Shown: positions 32,121 through 43,424, counted from the first letter of the stretch. The stretch: 64,000 nt of DNA from Tribonema minus (GCA_017506865.1 JAFCMP010000517.1:186001-250000), one strand, 5' to 3'. The notes: generated by a model from the sequence alone, not told the origin. Numbers and translations: made by a program.

Positions 32121-35100
32121 ATGGGACACGAGGACAACGATGGAGAGTATGAGGGGTCCGAAGGGGAGGGAGGAGAGGAGAGCGAGGAGGAAGACGATGA
32201 GGGGTCGGACTCGGAGTACGACTACGGTGAGGGGTGGAAGTGGCAAATCTATCACAATGTTACGAGTGGGCAGATGTGCTTGTTGGTCGCTGTCTCTGTT
32301 GGTCGCTGTCTCTGCCTCGTTGCGCCAGCTCACTTGCCTGTCGGTGCAGCTGTAGGTACTGCTGTGAAAACACAGCCGTGCTAAGCGTTGTGCTGGCAGC
32401 AGCAACTCTGCTGAGCTGCCTGCTAGTGCATGCGACCTCCACCAGTTGGACAACACACTAGCGGCGCGCTTCAAGCTACCAACTCTCTTGCATGCGGCAG
32501 CAGACTTTTTGAGCTCCCGGATTAGGCTGAGCTTCACGGCAGTATGCAGCGAAAGCCAAGATACTGCACTCAGATGCCCATGCGACTCACACGCTCTTAT
32601 TGCACACGACCGATGTCAGCTATTTATAACAGCAGTTGCTGCTATGCTGCGTTGCTTTGCTGTTTCGGGGCAAGGATGCCTGCTGGTGCCTGCTGACATG
32701 CGTCACGCCGCTCGGGCACTGTACTTTGTTTCAGACTGGCTGCGTGCAAAATTTTCATGGTCTGCCAAGTAGCACACCATCTGTCAAATCATCCATGTGA
32801 TGCCACGCGGCAACTGCCGCCGAGCCATTGCCGCCGCGGCGCGGACCGCAACGGCAGCGACAACGCCAGCCGCGACACAGCCCCCCCCGCCATCTCATCA
32901 CGCAATCGCTTCCACATCATTGCGCGCGAAAAACTGCGCACCAAGTCAAGCCGTGGCGCCAACCGCGCACTAACCCGCCCGCTGCTCTGCCACGCGCGCG
33001 TCGTACCGCGCCGCCGCCGCTGCCGCCGCCTCGCTCCAGGCTACGACGACGGCGACGACGACGGCTACGAGATCGCGACCTCCAACATGAGCGCGGGGCT
33101 GCTGGCGCTGCTCGGCCGCAGCGACAGCGAGGTCAAGGCGCAGATCGACGCCAACACGATCAACCTCGACTGGCGCCCGCCCGCCGCCGCGGGGCTCTCC
33201 AACAGCCAGGTCATCGTGGACTACGCCGAAGCGCGCTTGTCGCGCCCCGCCAGCTGCGCCGAGCCCGACATCGCGGAGGGCGGCAGCGTAGAGCGCGCAG
33301 CGCAGCGGGCGGAGGCGCCGCTGACGCCGCCGCCGCAGGCGTGCGTCACGTTCGCGCCCGAGCCGGCGGCGATGCCCCCAGACTCACCGCCGCGGTCCAC
33401 CATGAAGGTGTACCCCACGGCGCAGCCGCCGACGGCCGCGGCGGCGGCGGCGGCGGCGCACCTGCTGTCGCCGCGTGGCGGCGGCGGCGGCGGCGCCGGC
33501 GGCAGTCCGACGGCCGCCGCGGCGGCAGCGCTGCTGCTGGGGCCGCGGGGAGAAGCTCACGCCGGCAGCAGCGCGCCCGCCGCCGCCGCCGCCGCCGTCG
33601 CCGCCGCCGCCGCTGCCGCCAAGCCCGCGCCGCAGTCCACCATCAGCTTCAAGCTGACGGGGATGCAGGCGGTGGACACGGAGAAGGACAAGCACGCGAC
33701 GGCCGCGGCGGCGGCAGCCGCGGCGGCGGCGGCGGCGACGGGCGCGCAGCCCGACGACGACGGGGATGATGACGGCGACGGTAGCGACGACTCGGGGAGC
33801 GACGACGATGAAGAGGAGGAGTGGGACGAGGCAGATCTGGGGGCGTTCTCGGAGGGTGAAGTGGATGAGGAGCTGGGCATGCGGCTGAGCGCGCTGTCGC
33901 CGGAGCTGCTGCGCATGCTGGGCCACGAGGACAAGGCGAGTCGACGTCGTCGTTAGCGGCGTCTGCAGGGGCCCCCAGGGGGCGGCGTGTTGGGGGGGGG
34001 TCTGAGGTTTGAAGTTGTTGTGGAGGTGGTGTGGGGGGGATGCGTGTGATGAGTCCGGTCGCGCCTGAAAGGGTTAGGGTTAGGGTTTGCGTGGGGGTTA
34101 GGGTGACGGGTAGGGTTCGGCGCTGAGACGCTAGGCCGATACGCGATTCCGCAGCAGCTGGCACTTCGGCGCTGTGGCCCGCTCGCGATGAGCGCTGGCT
34201 CATTCGGAGCAGAGCGAGCGTAGGTGGCTGGCTTAGGGTCGCGGTTAGGGTCAGACTTAGGGTTAAAGTCAGGGTTAGTGTAACCGCAAGCTCATGATCA
34301 GGTGCCCCACCCCCCTTTACTTCAGCCCTGACCCCTACTCATTGTACTTGAACCCTAAGCCTAACCCCTAATTACTGTACTCTGCTGATCGCTGCCACAG
34401 GCCAACCACCTGCAGGAGCGCCTCGACCAGCAGCCAGTGTGGATGCCGCCCGCCGAGCCGGGGCTGGACAACAGCAGCCGCATTGTCGCGACGCTGCCCG
34501 CCGTGCGCATGAGCGACCAGATGGAGATGGAGGGGGACGCCGAGGGGGACAACGCCTGGGACAGCGACGAGGAGTCGCAGTACGACATGCAGGACGTGAG
34601 TGCATGCAGAGTACACGCGTGAACTCTTGTTGCGACTCGCTCCACTGTGAGAGCGCGCATGGGAGGGGGGGGGGGGCGCGGGCGCGGCGCTGAGGAAGTG
34701 ACTAGGAGTTGCGTACGACATGGTAGGATGTGAGTACACGGAGAGCACACGCGTGAACTCTCCGAAGCGACCGGCTGCACTGTTGAGGGGGGGGGGCGGG
34801 GCGGGGCCGGGGCTGAGAAAGTGACGAGGAGTCGCAGTACGACATGCAAGATGTGAGGATTTGGAGAATACATGCGCGCACTGCCGCGACTCGGTCTGAA
34901 TGGACCTGGTGTACTCTTCATGGATTTATGCGCGGGGTGCAAACAAGCCCTGATGAGGATCGATGCAACGCGCACTTGCAAGATAAGTTTGCGTGTCCTA
35001 TCGAGGCTGCGTAACGCTCGGTGAGCTCAACGCCAGTGCAGCATGGGCGTCGCCGCGGGGCGGCGGTAGGGCAGTCGGCAGCAATGCATGACTTGTGCGG

Positions 35101-35747
35101 CAGTGAAACGACAACACAAGGCCGCTGTGTGACGTGAAGGATAATGAGTATACGGTATGCATGCTTGACTGTGCCATAGGCGCGCACTTTTTGTGCGCGG
35201 TATCGGATTAGCGCGGAGTGACGCAAGACGGTGGCGCATGCCTCTGTACGACTTGCGACTTTGCGAATATCCGTGGGAGGCCATCGTCAGCAGTTGCATG
35301 CCACGCAAAAAAGTACTATGAGCAGCAGAAGAAGCCGTCGTGTTTTCTGCAACTCCGTGCACCCCATACCCTTCACACACGAGAGCCTGCCAAACAACAC
35401 GCACAGCCTGATACCTTGCCTCACCAACCCCTCCCCCCCCCCTCCCCCCTCCCCCCTCACTAACCCCCCCCCCCCCCCCCACCAACCCCCCCCCCCCCCC
35501 CCCCCAGGTGGACGACGACACATACATAGCCAACTGGATGACCAACATCTCAGCGAACCTGCTTGAATTCCTGGGCGTCGCGTCCACGGACGACCTCGCG
35601 TGCGCCACCAAGCGCAAGTTCAGCGTTGGCACGTGGCGGCCGCCGCAGAACCCGGGCCTGCGCAACAGCGAGGCGATCGTCGTCGTGCCGGAGGGCGTGC
35701 GCATCAGCCTTGACGGCAGCGAGGGCGTGGCCGTCGGCTGCGGTTGA
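32121..35747 (+). CDS. Unknown acidic protein with a repeated LLxxLG / WRPP motif, four exons, 478 aa
   Basis: Exons 32121-32226, 33040-33935, 34401-34595 and 35508-35747 give 479 codons with stop. The second intron uses a GC donor (AAG|GCGAGT). I do not recognise the family. The N-terminus is very acidic (GEYEGSEGEGGEESEEEDDE). A segment in exon 2 (YEIATSNMSAGLLALLG, then LDWRPPAAAGLSNSQVIVDY) recurs in exon 4 (YIANWMTNISANLLEFLG, then GTWRPPQNPGLRNSEAIVVV). A third, shorter copy, ALSPELLRMLG, ends exon 2. Between them lie long Ala/Gly runs and an acidic block (DDDGDDDGDGSDDSGSDDDE). The acidity suggests a nuclear, histone- or nucleic-acid-associated protein, but that is only a guess. Stopping at TAG 33954-33956 without the GC-AG intron is the main alternative. 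Confidence 0.7.
34069..34285 (+). repeat. Telomere-like repeats in the acidic-protein gene
   Basis: GGGTTAGGGTTAGGGTTTGC near 34071 and GGGTTAGGGTCAGACTTAGG near 34231, with further degenerate units to about 34285, lie in the intron 33936-34400. Confidence 0.8.
34693..34900 (+). repeat. Exon-echo array of the exon 34401-34595 end
   Basis: The exon end (GAGGAGTCGCAGTACGACAT, GCAGGAC and donor GTGAGT) plus about 50 bases of intron (ACACGCGTGAACTCT, then CGACTCG..CACTG) recur at about 34697-34785 and 34815-34900. The second copy keeps GAGGAGTCGCAGTACGACAT exactly. G-rich spacers of variable length separate the units. Confidence 0.92.
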
Positions 35748-37603
35748 GCGCTGCAGCAGGGGGAAAAGGGGGGGTAGCGGGGGGTATGTATGGGTATAGC
35801 CCGTACATGCGGCCGCGGGGGCGAGAGGGCTGCCGGGTGTTGAGGGCAAGAGCGCGCAGCCGCCGCCCCGCCGCCGTTGCCGCCGCCGCCGCCGCCGCAG
35901 CCGCTGCCGCCGCTGGCGCTGCGCGTTTTAGTGTGGCGTGCGTATGCATTTCGTTTAAAGTGTTTGTGTAGTTGCCTGATTGGTTGGGTACAGCCGTCCC
36001 ACGACGCAGGGTGAAGTCGTGTTGCAACACCTCGATTCTTCCTCTGCTGCTCCTGCGGGACGTCACTGTGTGCTGTTGCTGCGGGATGCCTCGCGGCTGC
36101 CACAAGTGAGAACCGGTGCGCACTCCCCACACCGCCGCCTTGCAAAGGCAGTAAGTCAGTGTGATGGGGTTCTTTTCACACGCAGTCAATGAGCATGGAG
36201 GCCCTCGTGTGCCATGTACTCCCATCTCACAATATTCGACGTTGTTTCCTCCTTGCCACATGGCACTTGAGTATGTCATGCCATTTGCCAACGCCATCCT
36301 TTGCCCTCAACCTCAGCTTCCTGGGCTTACATGCGAGCTGACCGAAGCTCACCGCTGCGGCGTTCATGCTGCTCAGGCAGCGGCATCACTCACGTAATGC
36401 TGTTGCGGTGTCAGCACGTGCGTTTTGCAATGTCAGGCGGTAGTACACCGACAGGACAGGCGCAGTGTCTTGGCGGCTACCGGGCCACTTCCGCAACACT
36501 GCTTTGAGGTCAGATTTGAGCACTGCTGAATGCAGTGGACTCCATTCACATACAGACTCATTTTGTCTGCATACTGTGTACTGTAGACATACTTCTAGGA
36601 TATGAAGCACATAATTCTAGAAGTATGAAGCAGACACAACTTCCTGCACAATTTTTGGTGGCTGCTGACACGCCGATTTCGCTCAGGTCTCCTCCTCTGT
36701 TGTCACGTGTGCAACTTGAGAACTTTCCAATGGCGCACCATTGCACACCATATCATCCTTTCCAGCACATGACCAACACTGTGCGCATGGTGATCACTGA
36801 TGGTGTCTATTGTGCACTGTACTTCTATTTCGCAAGAATGCACCACATGTGGCTACATCACGTCAGCGCCTCCGCACGTTGTACCAAGGTGGCCCAGACC
36901 CTGGCACGTGTCGCTTGCATATTTTGCTCAAGCACACATTTGCTGCAAAAGCTTAATGACACAATTCTTACGGCTTTAACACGTTCGAGCTGATCATGCT
37001 CAGCATGGCAGTGCGCTATCAAAATCTCATGCAGGCGCAAGTGGAACCCCTTGCAAGCCAGACACATTGAACGAGAGGACGCTCAGTACCAAAGGCAAGC
37101 GCCGGACTGATGATGGGCGGGGCACATGATTGTGACTTCGAGTCTCTGGTGCAACCGCGTCTTTGTTGTGGCGTGCGGTGGCCTGTTGAACATGTGCGAT
37201 GCAGAGCACTCAGGCTACTTTTATGAAGAGCCCCAGCTCGGTGCCATGCCAATAGCCTCTGGGCGCAGGCGGTGATCCATGTGCCCTGCAGGGGCGAGGC
37301 GCAGAGTGGCATAGAGGTGTGCAAAGGTCAACGCAGTTTTTGCGGATGCGGGGGGCGCCGATCTGTGCAGCGCTCAGCAAGTGTCTCTGGCACTCACTGC
37401 TGGATGTCTGCTGACACCGTCGTCGCCGTCAGGCAGGATTGAGGCCCCCGTCACCTGCAACTCGCCTGTTGAAGTTGAAGTTTTAGAGTGAGTTGTTTCA
37501 CGTGTCACATCTGCCAGACGCCGATTCAAGCCACTGGGCAAGGACAAAACGCGGGCGGCGGCGAGAGGATAGACGATACGGAGCGGCTCGTGCTGTTGGC
37601 GCA
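35748..37603. other. Intergenic, with a perfect hairpin
   Basis: No gene I can support; a 152-codon frame at 36535-36993 lacks recognisable features. 36588-36598 (CATACTTCTAG) and 36617-36627 (CTAGAAGTATG) form a perfect 11-bp inverted repeat with an 18-base loop. GCC/CCG trinucleotide runs are at about 35866-35920. Confidence 0.45.
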
Positions 37604-38446
37604 ATGCTTGCACTGCGTCTGTTGCTGCTGCTAGGAGCAGGGATGACAGCTGCGGACAGGCTGTTCGAGAGACCCATGTGGGTGACCAGCTCACGCTCGC
37701 CGATGCTTATCAAACCACCATCCGATGGTGTCAGCACTCCTGTTGCAGCGACGCACAGACTGAGGGCAGGCGGCCGCGGAGGCGCCACTCCAGGCGCTGG
37801 CGGGGTCTTCAACCAGGCATTGACTAAAATGTCGGTGCTTGCTGTGGCCAAAGCTACTCGGGTATTGTTCTACGTTGTGCTCCGGGTTGCGGTAGGCCAG
37901 AATTTGCGTTCCAAGTATGCACGCGCGAATACTCTTGTCGTCGAAAAGGAGTCCTCGCTTGAGCTCATCGCTCTCACGCTGGCAGTATGGGCCGCTCTCA
38001 TGCCCATGCACGAGATGACCCAGGTAAAAGGCATCAAGAGCACTGTAGCCCACGTCCTGGGATTCCACGAAAATAGCGGGCTGCCTTTTGCTGTGGCCAT
38101 GGGCGCCCTCTGCGCAGGGGGCTCGACAACTATGCTGCGCAACGCGCTGCCTGCATCCCGCAAGCAGGCGCTGAAGGAGTTACACAAGGCCCTGGCCGCG
38201 CCGGCCGTCCCGTTGCTGAGCGCTGCGGTATGTGCCTATACCTACCCCCAACTTCGCCACAAGAGACACTTGGACGTGGTCATTGACGGCTTCTTTGGCT
38301 GGGTCTTCGCCTACCAGTTGGCCTACCATTGTGTCAACGCAGGTTGCCTGTTGCCAGTCATTGTGCTGCACAGCATTTGCGGAGGATTGGGAGCCCTGTA
38401 CCTGGGGACCCAAGCTTGTCGCCAAGCCCTCGCTTTCAGTGCATAA
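37604..38446 (+). CDS. Polytopic membrane protein with N-terminal signal, possibly CPBP-like, 280 aa
   Basis: The frame opens further upstream only from TTG, so I use ATG 37604, which gives a signal-peptide-like start (MLALRLLLLLGAGMTA). The rest has about five or six hydrophobic segments, including LELIALTLAVWAALMPMHEM, GLPFAVAMGALCAGG and a final pair. The segment GFFGWVFAYQLAYHCVNAGC followed by LLPVIVLHSICGG resembles the GWVFxYLYxxTGSLWxxIxxH motif of CPBP (CaaX-protease/bacteriocin-processing) intramembrane proteases. I do not see the paired glutamates (EExxxR) of their catalytic motif, so it would be an inactive or divergent member, if it belongs there at all. No intron. The signal could route it to the secretory system or a complex plastid. 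Confidence 0.7.
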   Translation: MLALRLLLLLGAGMTAADRLFERPMWVTSSRSPMLIKPPSDGVSTPVAATHRLRAGGRGGATPGAGGVFNQALTKMSVLAVAKATRVLFYVVLRVAVGQNLRSKYARANTLVVEKESSLELIALTLAVWAALMPMHEMTQVKGIKSTVAHVLGFHENSGLPFAVAMGALCAGGSTTMLRNALPASRKQALKELHKALAAPAVPLLSAAVCAYTYPQLRHKRHLDVVIDGFFGWVFAYQLAYHCVNAGCLLPVIVLHSICGGLGALYLGTQACRQALAFSA

Positions 38447-39741
38447 GAGTAGCACTGGCGCATACCATCTGTGTCATAGCTCTATATCATTGCAGCAGTT
38501 GCAGTAAGTACCAGCAGAGTTTGAGCCAGTACTCACGGACGTGTACACTACACCGGCTAGCATGTCTGAGCAGTGATATGCCATGATGGGGACCTGTATA
38601 TATAGTTTAAGGTCCAGGTCATTCGTAGCAGAGCGCTCATGAAGCATGGTGCATCTCCATCCTAATGAGCACAATGCTTGCACCCACCCGCAAAACGACA
38701 AGAAGAGTGGCGTCGCACCTGCTTGTCCGTTTGTGGAGCTGATGAGCCTGGCAGAGCGGCAGATCAGGTGAGTCATGACTCATGTGGTGTAAGCAGAACC
38801 TTTTCCCCACGCACCTAGCACACCATATGATATCAGGCTGACCGTTCAGCTCGCTGAGTGGCAGGCAGGGCAAAGAATGTGAGTGTGCTTGCCACAGGCA
38901 CACTTGCTGGGTGACTGCAGTCGATGACCCCAGGACCCTGTAGGCAGATTGTACATGCCGGCAATGATGATGATGCAGCAGTAAGGAGCAGCAGTCAGGA
39001 GTGCACGGCGCAGCTCAAAGCGCTGTGCATTTGAAGCCTCAAAGCGTCATGATGCAAATCATCAACTTGTGCTTTGCATCACACATGCCGGGGTCATTGT
39101 ATGAGCGGTACGCTCTAGCTTGCTCAGACATTGCTGCTTCACGCATCTGCCGCGTTACTGTAGATGCTTGTGAGGACTCGCGGTATAGCACTTGCTGCAG
39201 TGACCTTCAGGTTGGAGACATTTTTCAATAGCCATCAGCTCAACTGCGTCATGAACGCCATGTTGTCGTGCAGCGGGCTGCAGTTGCACGTGTTGTCAGC
39301 GTGAACACACCATGGGGTGTGGGAAGCTTGACCGTAGTGAGTTGAGCCCAAACTCTTTCTGCCTGCACGTCAACTCAAATCGATACCACGTGACAGCAGC
39401 AGCGCTCACCCGCAAGTGATGCTTGTGCCTTCCTGGTCAGCCACCGATGTACAAAACTGCGAGGAAGGCATTGTGTCTTGCTTTGGTTGTCCTCTTGATG
39501 TCTGAGCGCTGCGCTGCTCCCATCGCCGACGCCAGCTTGTTCATCCCAATTTGTGCTCGCGGTATTGCACCCTTCGCTCTGGGCATGTATGTCAGCTGAC
39601 TGGTACTGCCGGCCACGAGTGCTGAACAGATGCCATGCACAACCATGCTGCAGCCATCAGTGCCAATGCTGCTGTAGCAGCAATGTTGTGATGTAGGCGG
39701 CGTGAGGTAGGCTCGTTGAGGTTGGCTGAAAAGTGGTTCCT
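38447..39741. other. Intergenic before the duplicated segment
   Basis: No gene. If the downstream duplication once included a whole oxygenase, its 5' exons should have been here; I find no trace of them. CAGCGCTCA (the reverse of TGAGCGCTG) occurs near 39402 and TGAGCGCTG near 39502. Confidence 0.4.
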
Positions 39742-39863
39742 GTTGTGGCTCCCCCAAGGGCGTGGAGTATAATACGCTGCTTGACACGGCATCGCTGGAA
39801 GAGCTGCAAGATATGCCATTTGGGGAGTACATTGAGGCAAAGTGGAAGGGGGTCACCAAGTGA
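39742..39863 (+). pseudogene. Fragment: last about 40 codons of the 2OG oxygenase
   Basis: From CTGTTGTGGCTCCC to the TGA at 39861-39863 this copies 43303-43424, the 3' end of the intact oxygenase gene, with a CC insertion (CTCCCCCAAGGGCG against CTCCCAAGGGCG) that breaks the frame. No upstream exons accompany it. Confidence 0.9.
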
Positions 39864-40303
39864 ATACATACACTGGTCAAAAAAATAAAAATGGTATCAG
39901 AAACATACAACAACCATGTATCATACATTGCCTTGTGTGACAGCATCGAAAATGACATCATAATGATGCACGCAACCTATGTATGCGCTACTTGAGGCAA
40001 GCACCAAAGGCTCGCACACGACTGTGGGTGGAACACGCACCTTTGTTGAAGTTCAAGTACGCTTTTTTTTTTTTTGTAGGCTTCAGCGCAAATTTTGCCG
40101 TGAACATTCGTTTGGCTGGAATCAAAGAAACGACATCATCACCTGCCGGTGTTGCCGTGGCACTGGCTCTTCTCATGGGCCAAAACCAACGGCACTAGCC
40201 TTGTACAGTCCCACCAGACCATCGCCAAACCAGGCAGCCAAGGGCAGGAACGAACACCACACAGCAAAACTCGCCTGGACATCAACTTAGACCTACCAGC
40301 CAG

Positions 40304-40550
40304 ATGGCCACAGCCACAGCGAGAATGAGCCTAACCCGCCTCACGGGGCTCCATGCCGACCTCCAGGGCGCCTGCCTCCTCTACCTGGACACTCGGTCGC
40401 TGTTGCGCTGAGCAGCGGTGTCGAGAGGCAGCTTCTCCACCGGTAGCAGCTCCAACAGGAATTTCAATGGCATCTTCGCTTCGCAGGGACACGCGCAGAG
40501 GCACTACAGAGGCTCCTGCTTGAGCTCCACCGCAGCAAGGACCATCTGGT
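40304..40550 (+). pseudogene. Truncated F-box-like/GDPD gene copy with a nonsense codon
   Basis: ATG 40304 begins the same protein as the intact gene at 43862, but codon 36 is TGA at 40409-40411 (TTGCGCTGAGCA) where the intact copy has TGG. A small deletion also follows near 40501. Sequence past codon about 80, including all catalytic residues, is absent. Confidence 0.92.
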
Positions 40551-40725
40551 GTCGCCGAGGCGAGCGTGCACATCTGCTGCAACTTGGACCTTACGTATTG
40601 TCGGCTCTGGTCGCGGACTGCGGAAACGGATGATACAAGTGAGCCTGTCAAGTCGAGCAAACTTCAACGTCAAGTTGAACCTGAAGCTGTTGAAGTGTGC
40701 AGTGAGGGAAACCTGTACAGCGCGC

Positions 40726-43424
40726 ATGCGACGTGAGCTGCGACCTCATTTGCCGCTGCTGCTTCCAGTCCTGTGCAGATGGTTCTGTGCAGCGGCAGTG
40801 GGCGATCCCATAGCAGTGATTGACCTGGCGCCGTTTTACGATCCGCAAAGGTGACATGTTGGAGATCGCCGGTGTGTGCATAGGGTAATCTGGCTGCTTT
40901 GAAGCTGTTCAAGAATCATTTTTTTTCTGGTCATTCATTCCCGAGCTGGGTACGACACACCAAATAATCTGATTCTTCAATGATCCTTTTGACATGATCC
41001 TTTTGATATGTGTCACCGCAGCCAGCAGCACGAGAAAGACCGAGTTGCTGAGCAGGTGCTGCGAGCGTTCAGCTCACATGGACTTTTCTACGCGGTAGGG
41101 CACGGCTTCACTGCTGCCTCACAGGCGGCTGCTTTCGACGATGCCAGGCAAGGCTTGAATGCACAAGACTCAGCGTGTACACGAGGCTGATATGGCTTGG
41201 TGACACACATGATGGCATGCCGTTCATAGCAGATCGTTTGATGTCAGAACCTGATCTGATGCTGGTTTGCACAATGTTTTAGAATAGGGGTATCACAACA
41301 CATTAATCTAAAAATGTGCTGGTGACTTGCACGCGTCTGTGCAGCGTCGCCTTGCAATGCTGCTTATTAACGCTGCGTGGCCTGCTAGTTTGTGCCAACA
41401 TCCTCATGAGGACACTGAATGCGGTCTTCAGATGCGCAGTTTGGGATGCGTATGTCGGTACCCTGATTGTGCTGCTTGTGCTGCCTACAGGTCGTTCTTT
41501 GACCTGCCTGAGGAAGAGAAGCTGGCCTGTAACAGCAAGCCTGGTTTCAGCAGGGGCTATGTGGGGGTTGGAGCGGAGTCTGGCACTGATCTCTTGGAGT
41601 ACAAAGAGGTGGGCTATGTACTGCGGCTTGAGGCCTCAGGCCTGCACACAAGCTGTAATGGCTGGGTGCACCTGAGGGTGCGTGCAACATGTGCGGCACT
41701 ACCGTTTCGCTGTCCGGTAACCAACTGCAGTGGCCGGATGGAAACAGGCTTAGCCAGAGGGCAAATTAAGTAGTACTTGGAAGAAGCCGGCAATTTATCT
41801 ATCAGCATTGTGTAAAACCTCCCACTGCAGCCAACTTGTGCTTCAAAGTCGGGATGCACAGCCGGCGCTTCCCAATGCTTGGCTACAATCGCCATAACAA
41901 TTATGTGTGCTTCACATGGGTTGCTCTTGCATCGTCCTACATTAAACGCAATGCAAGAGCACATCAGGCACTATGGTTGATGGCCCACCGCGGTCTGGAG
42001 GTCGCTCTCTGACTCTCCATCTCGGACTCGCACAGGCGCTTTGCCTGGCAGGGGCGCACTGTGGCACCATGAGACTCCTATCCATAGGTGAAGGAGCTTG
42101 GCAGCGGATGCCATCGTCCCCTCGAGCATTTTGCTGACATGATGTTGCCGGGTGCACAGGTGAATGAGCCTGACAGTGCACGCCATGATCTCAGCGCGCT
42201 ACATGACTGGGGCTGCAAAAGGGAATCATGGTGCTGCTGATGGCGCTGTATCAAACAAGCCACTTGCGCGCGCGCATCGGCCAACGTACGCATTGCCACA
42301 ACCGCCTGCCTGACCTGCACGCCACAGTGTCACCATGAAGTGCGCAGCGCAGTGCGCTACATGCCACACTCACAGAGCACGCACCACTGCACCTGCGCTG
42401 TTCGCAGGCTTTCTCCATCGGCTACCCGTGGCGAGAAGGGCGCGCCACCGAAAACTCGCTGCAGGGGCCCAACGTGTGGCCGCCAGAGGCAGCGCTCGGC
42501 GCGCCGTGGCGCGCGCGGATGCTCAGCACATTCGCTACAACAGTGAAACTCGTCGAGGCCGCGGGCCGCGCCGCGTCGCTCGCGCTCGGGTGGGATGAGC
42601 TGCGCCTTGCGCGCCTGTGTGAAGGTGCCGATACCATCGCGTTTGTGCGTGCCTTCCACTACCTGGCGACGGATGCGACGGGTCCCTCTGGCAGCAGCGG
42701 CGGCGACAATGGCGGCGGCGGCGGCAGCGGCGGCGGTGGCGGCAGCGGCAGCAGCGGCGGCGGCAGCAGCAGCAGCAGCGGCGGCGGCAGCGGCGGCGCG
42801 TTGGTGACAGGCTCGTCGCCGCATACTGACTGGGGCCTGATGACGGCGATCGTTCAGGACGGCGCGGGGGGGCTGCAGTTTTGGGAGAGCGGGGGGGTGC
42901 CGCGAGAAGGCTGCTGCAGCAACGCTCAGCGAGCTGCCGCCGACGCGTTGACTGCGCGCTGCGGCGGCAACGGCGGCGGCGGCGACGGGGACGCCTGCGC
43001 AGCACAGGGCGGTGTGGCAGCGGACGACTGCTGCGACGAGTCGGAGGGTGCAGGGGGGGGCGCTTGGGTGGACGTGCCGCCGAGAGATGACGGCTCCATA
43101 GTGATTTTGAGCGGCGACTTTCTGCGGCTGCTCAGCGGTATGCGCCTGGCATCGCCGCTGCACCGCGTCGTGTCCGGCCCCGAGCGACTGAGCTACGTGC
43201 TGTTCTACTACCCCGCTTTTGAAACTCGGCTCCGGGATGTAGGCGCTGGCAGCTGTCAAAGCAGGGCTCAGGCATATGTGGGCAGGCAGGCGAAAGTCGC
43301 ATCTGTTGTGGCTCCCAAGGGCGTGGAGTACAATACGCTGCTTGACACGGCATCGCTGGAGGAGCTGCAAGACATGCCATTTGGGGAGTACATTGAGGCA
43401 AAGTGGAAGGGGGTCACCAAGTGA
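40726..43424 (+). CDS. 2-oxoglutarate/Fe(II)-dependent dioxygenase (isopenicillin N synthase-like), four exons, 461 aa
   Basis: Exons 40726-40850, 41022-41147, 41491-41608 and 42408-43424 sum to 462 codons with TGA; intron 2 has a GC donor (CCAG|GCAAGG). The N-terminal domain starts AVIDLAPFYDP, followed by HGLFYAVGHG and SFFDLPEEEKLAC, the DIOX_N pattern. The double-stranded beta-helix core has SSPHTDWGLMTAIVQDGAGG LQFW (iron ligands H262 and D264), the distal ligand in PLHRVV (H375), and the 2OG-binding R-x-S pair in GPERLSY (R383, S385). All ligands are present, so it should be active; substrate unknown. A serine/glycine-rich insert (about residues 215-253) sits just before the HxD motif and a Cys/Gly-rich one follows it. 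A hydrophobic start (PHLPLLLPVLCRWFCAAAV) may be a signal or transit segment. Confidence 0.9.

Larger units (their letters stand above)
39742..40550 (+). repeat. Segmental duplication, copy 1 (partner at about 43303-44112)
   Basis: About 800 bases are nearly identical to 43303-44112. They cover the oxygenase 3' end, the whole spacer and the first about 80 codons of the GDPD gene. Differences are a few substitutions and small indels, for example in the T run at 40063-40075 against 43626-43632. Copy offset is about 3.56 kb. Similarity ends abruptly near 40550, where the promoter region of the intact oxygenase begins. Confidence 0.95.

Noticed and set aside
36535..36993. A 152-codon ORF as a gene
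   Set aside because: No domain, no splice partners, and composition like the surrounding spacer.
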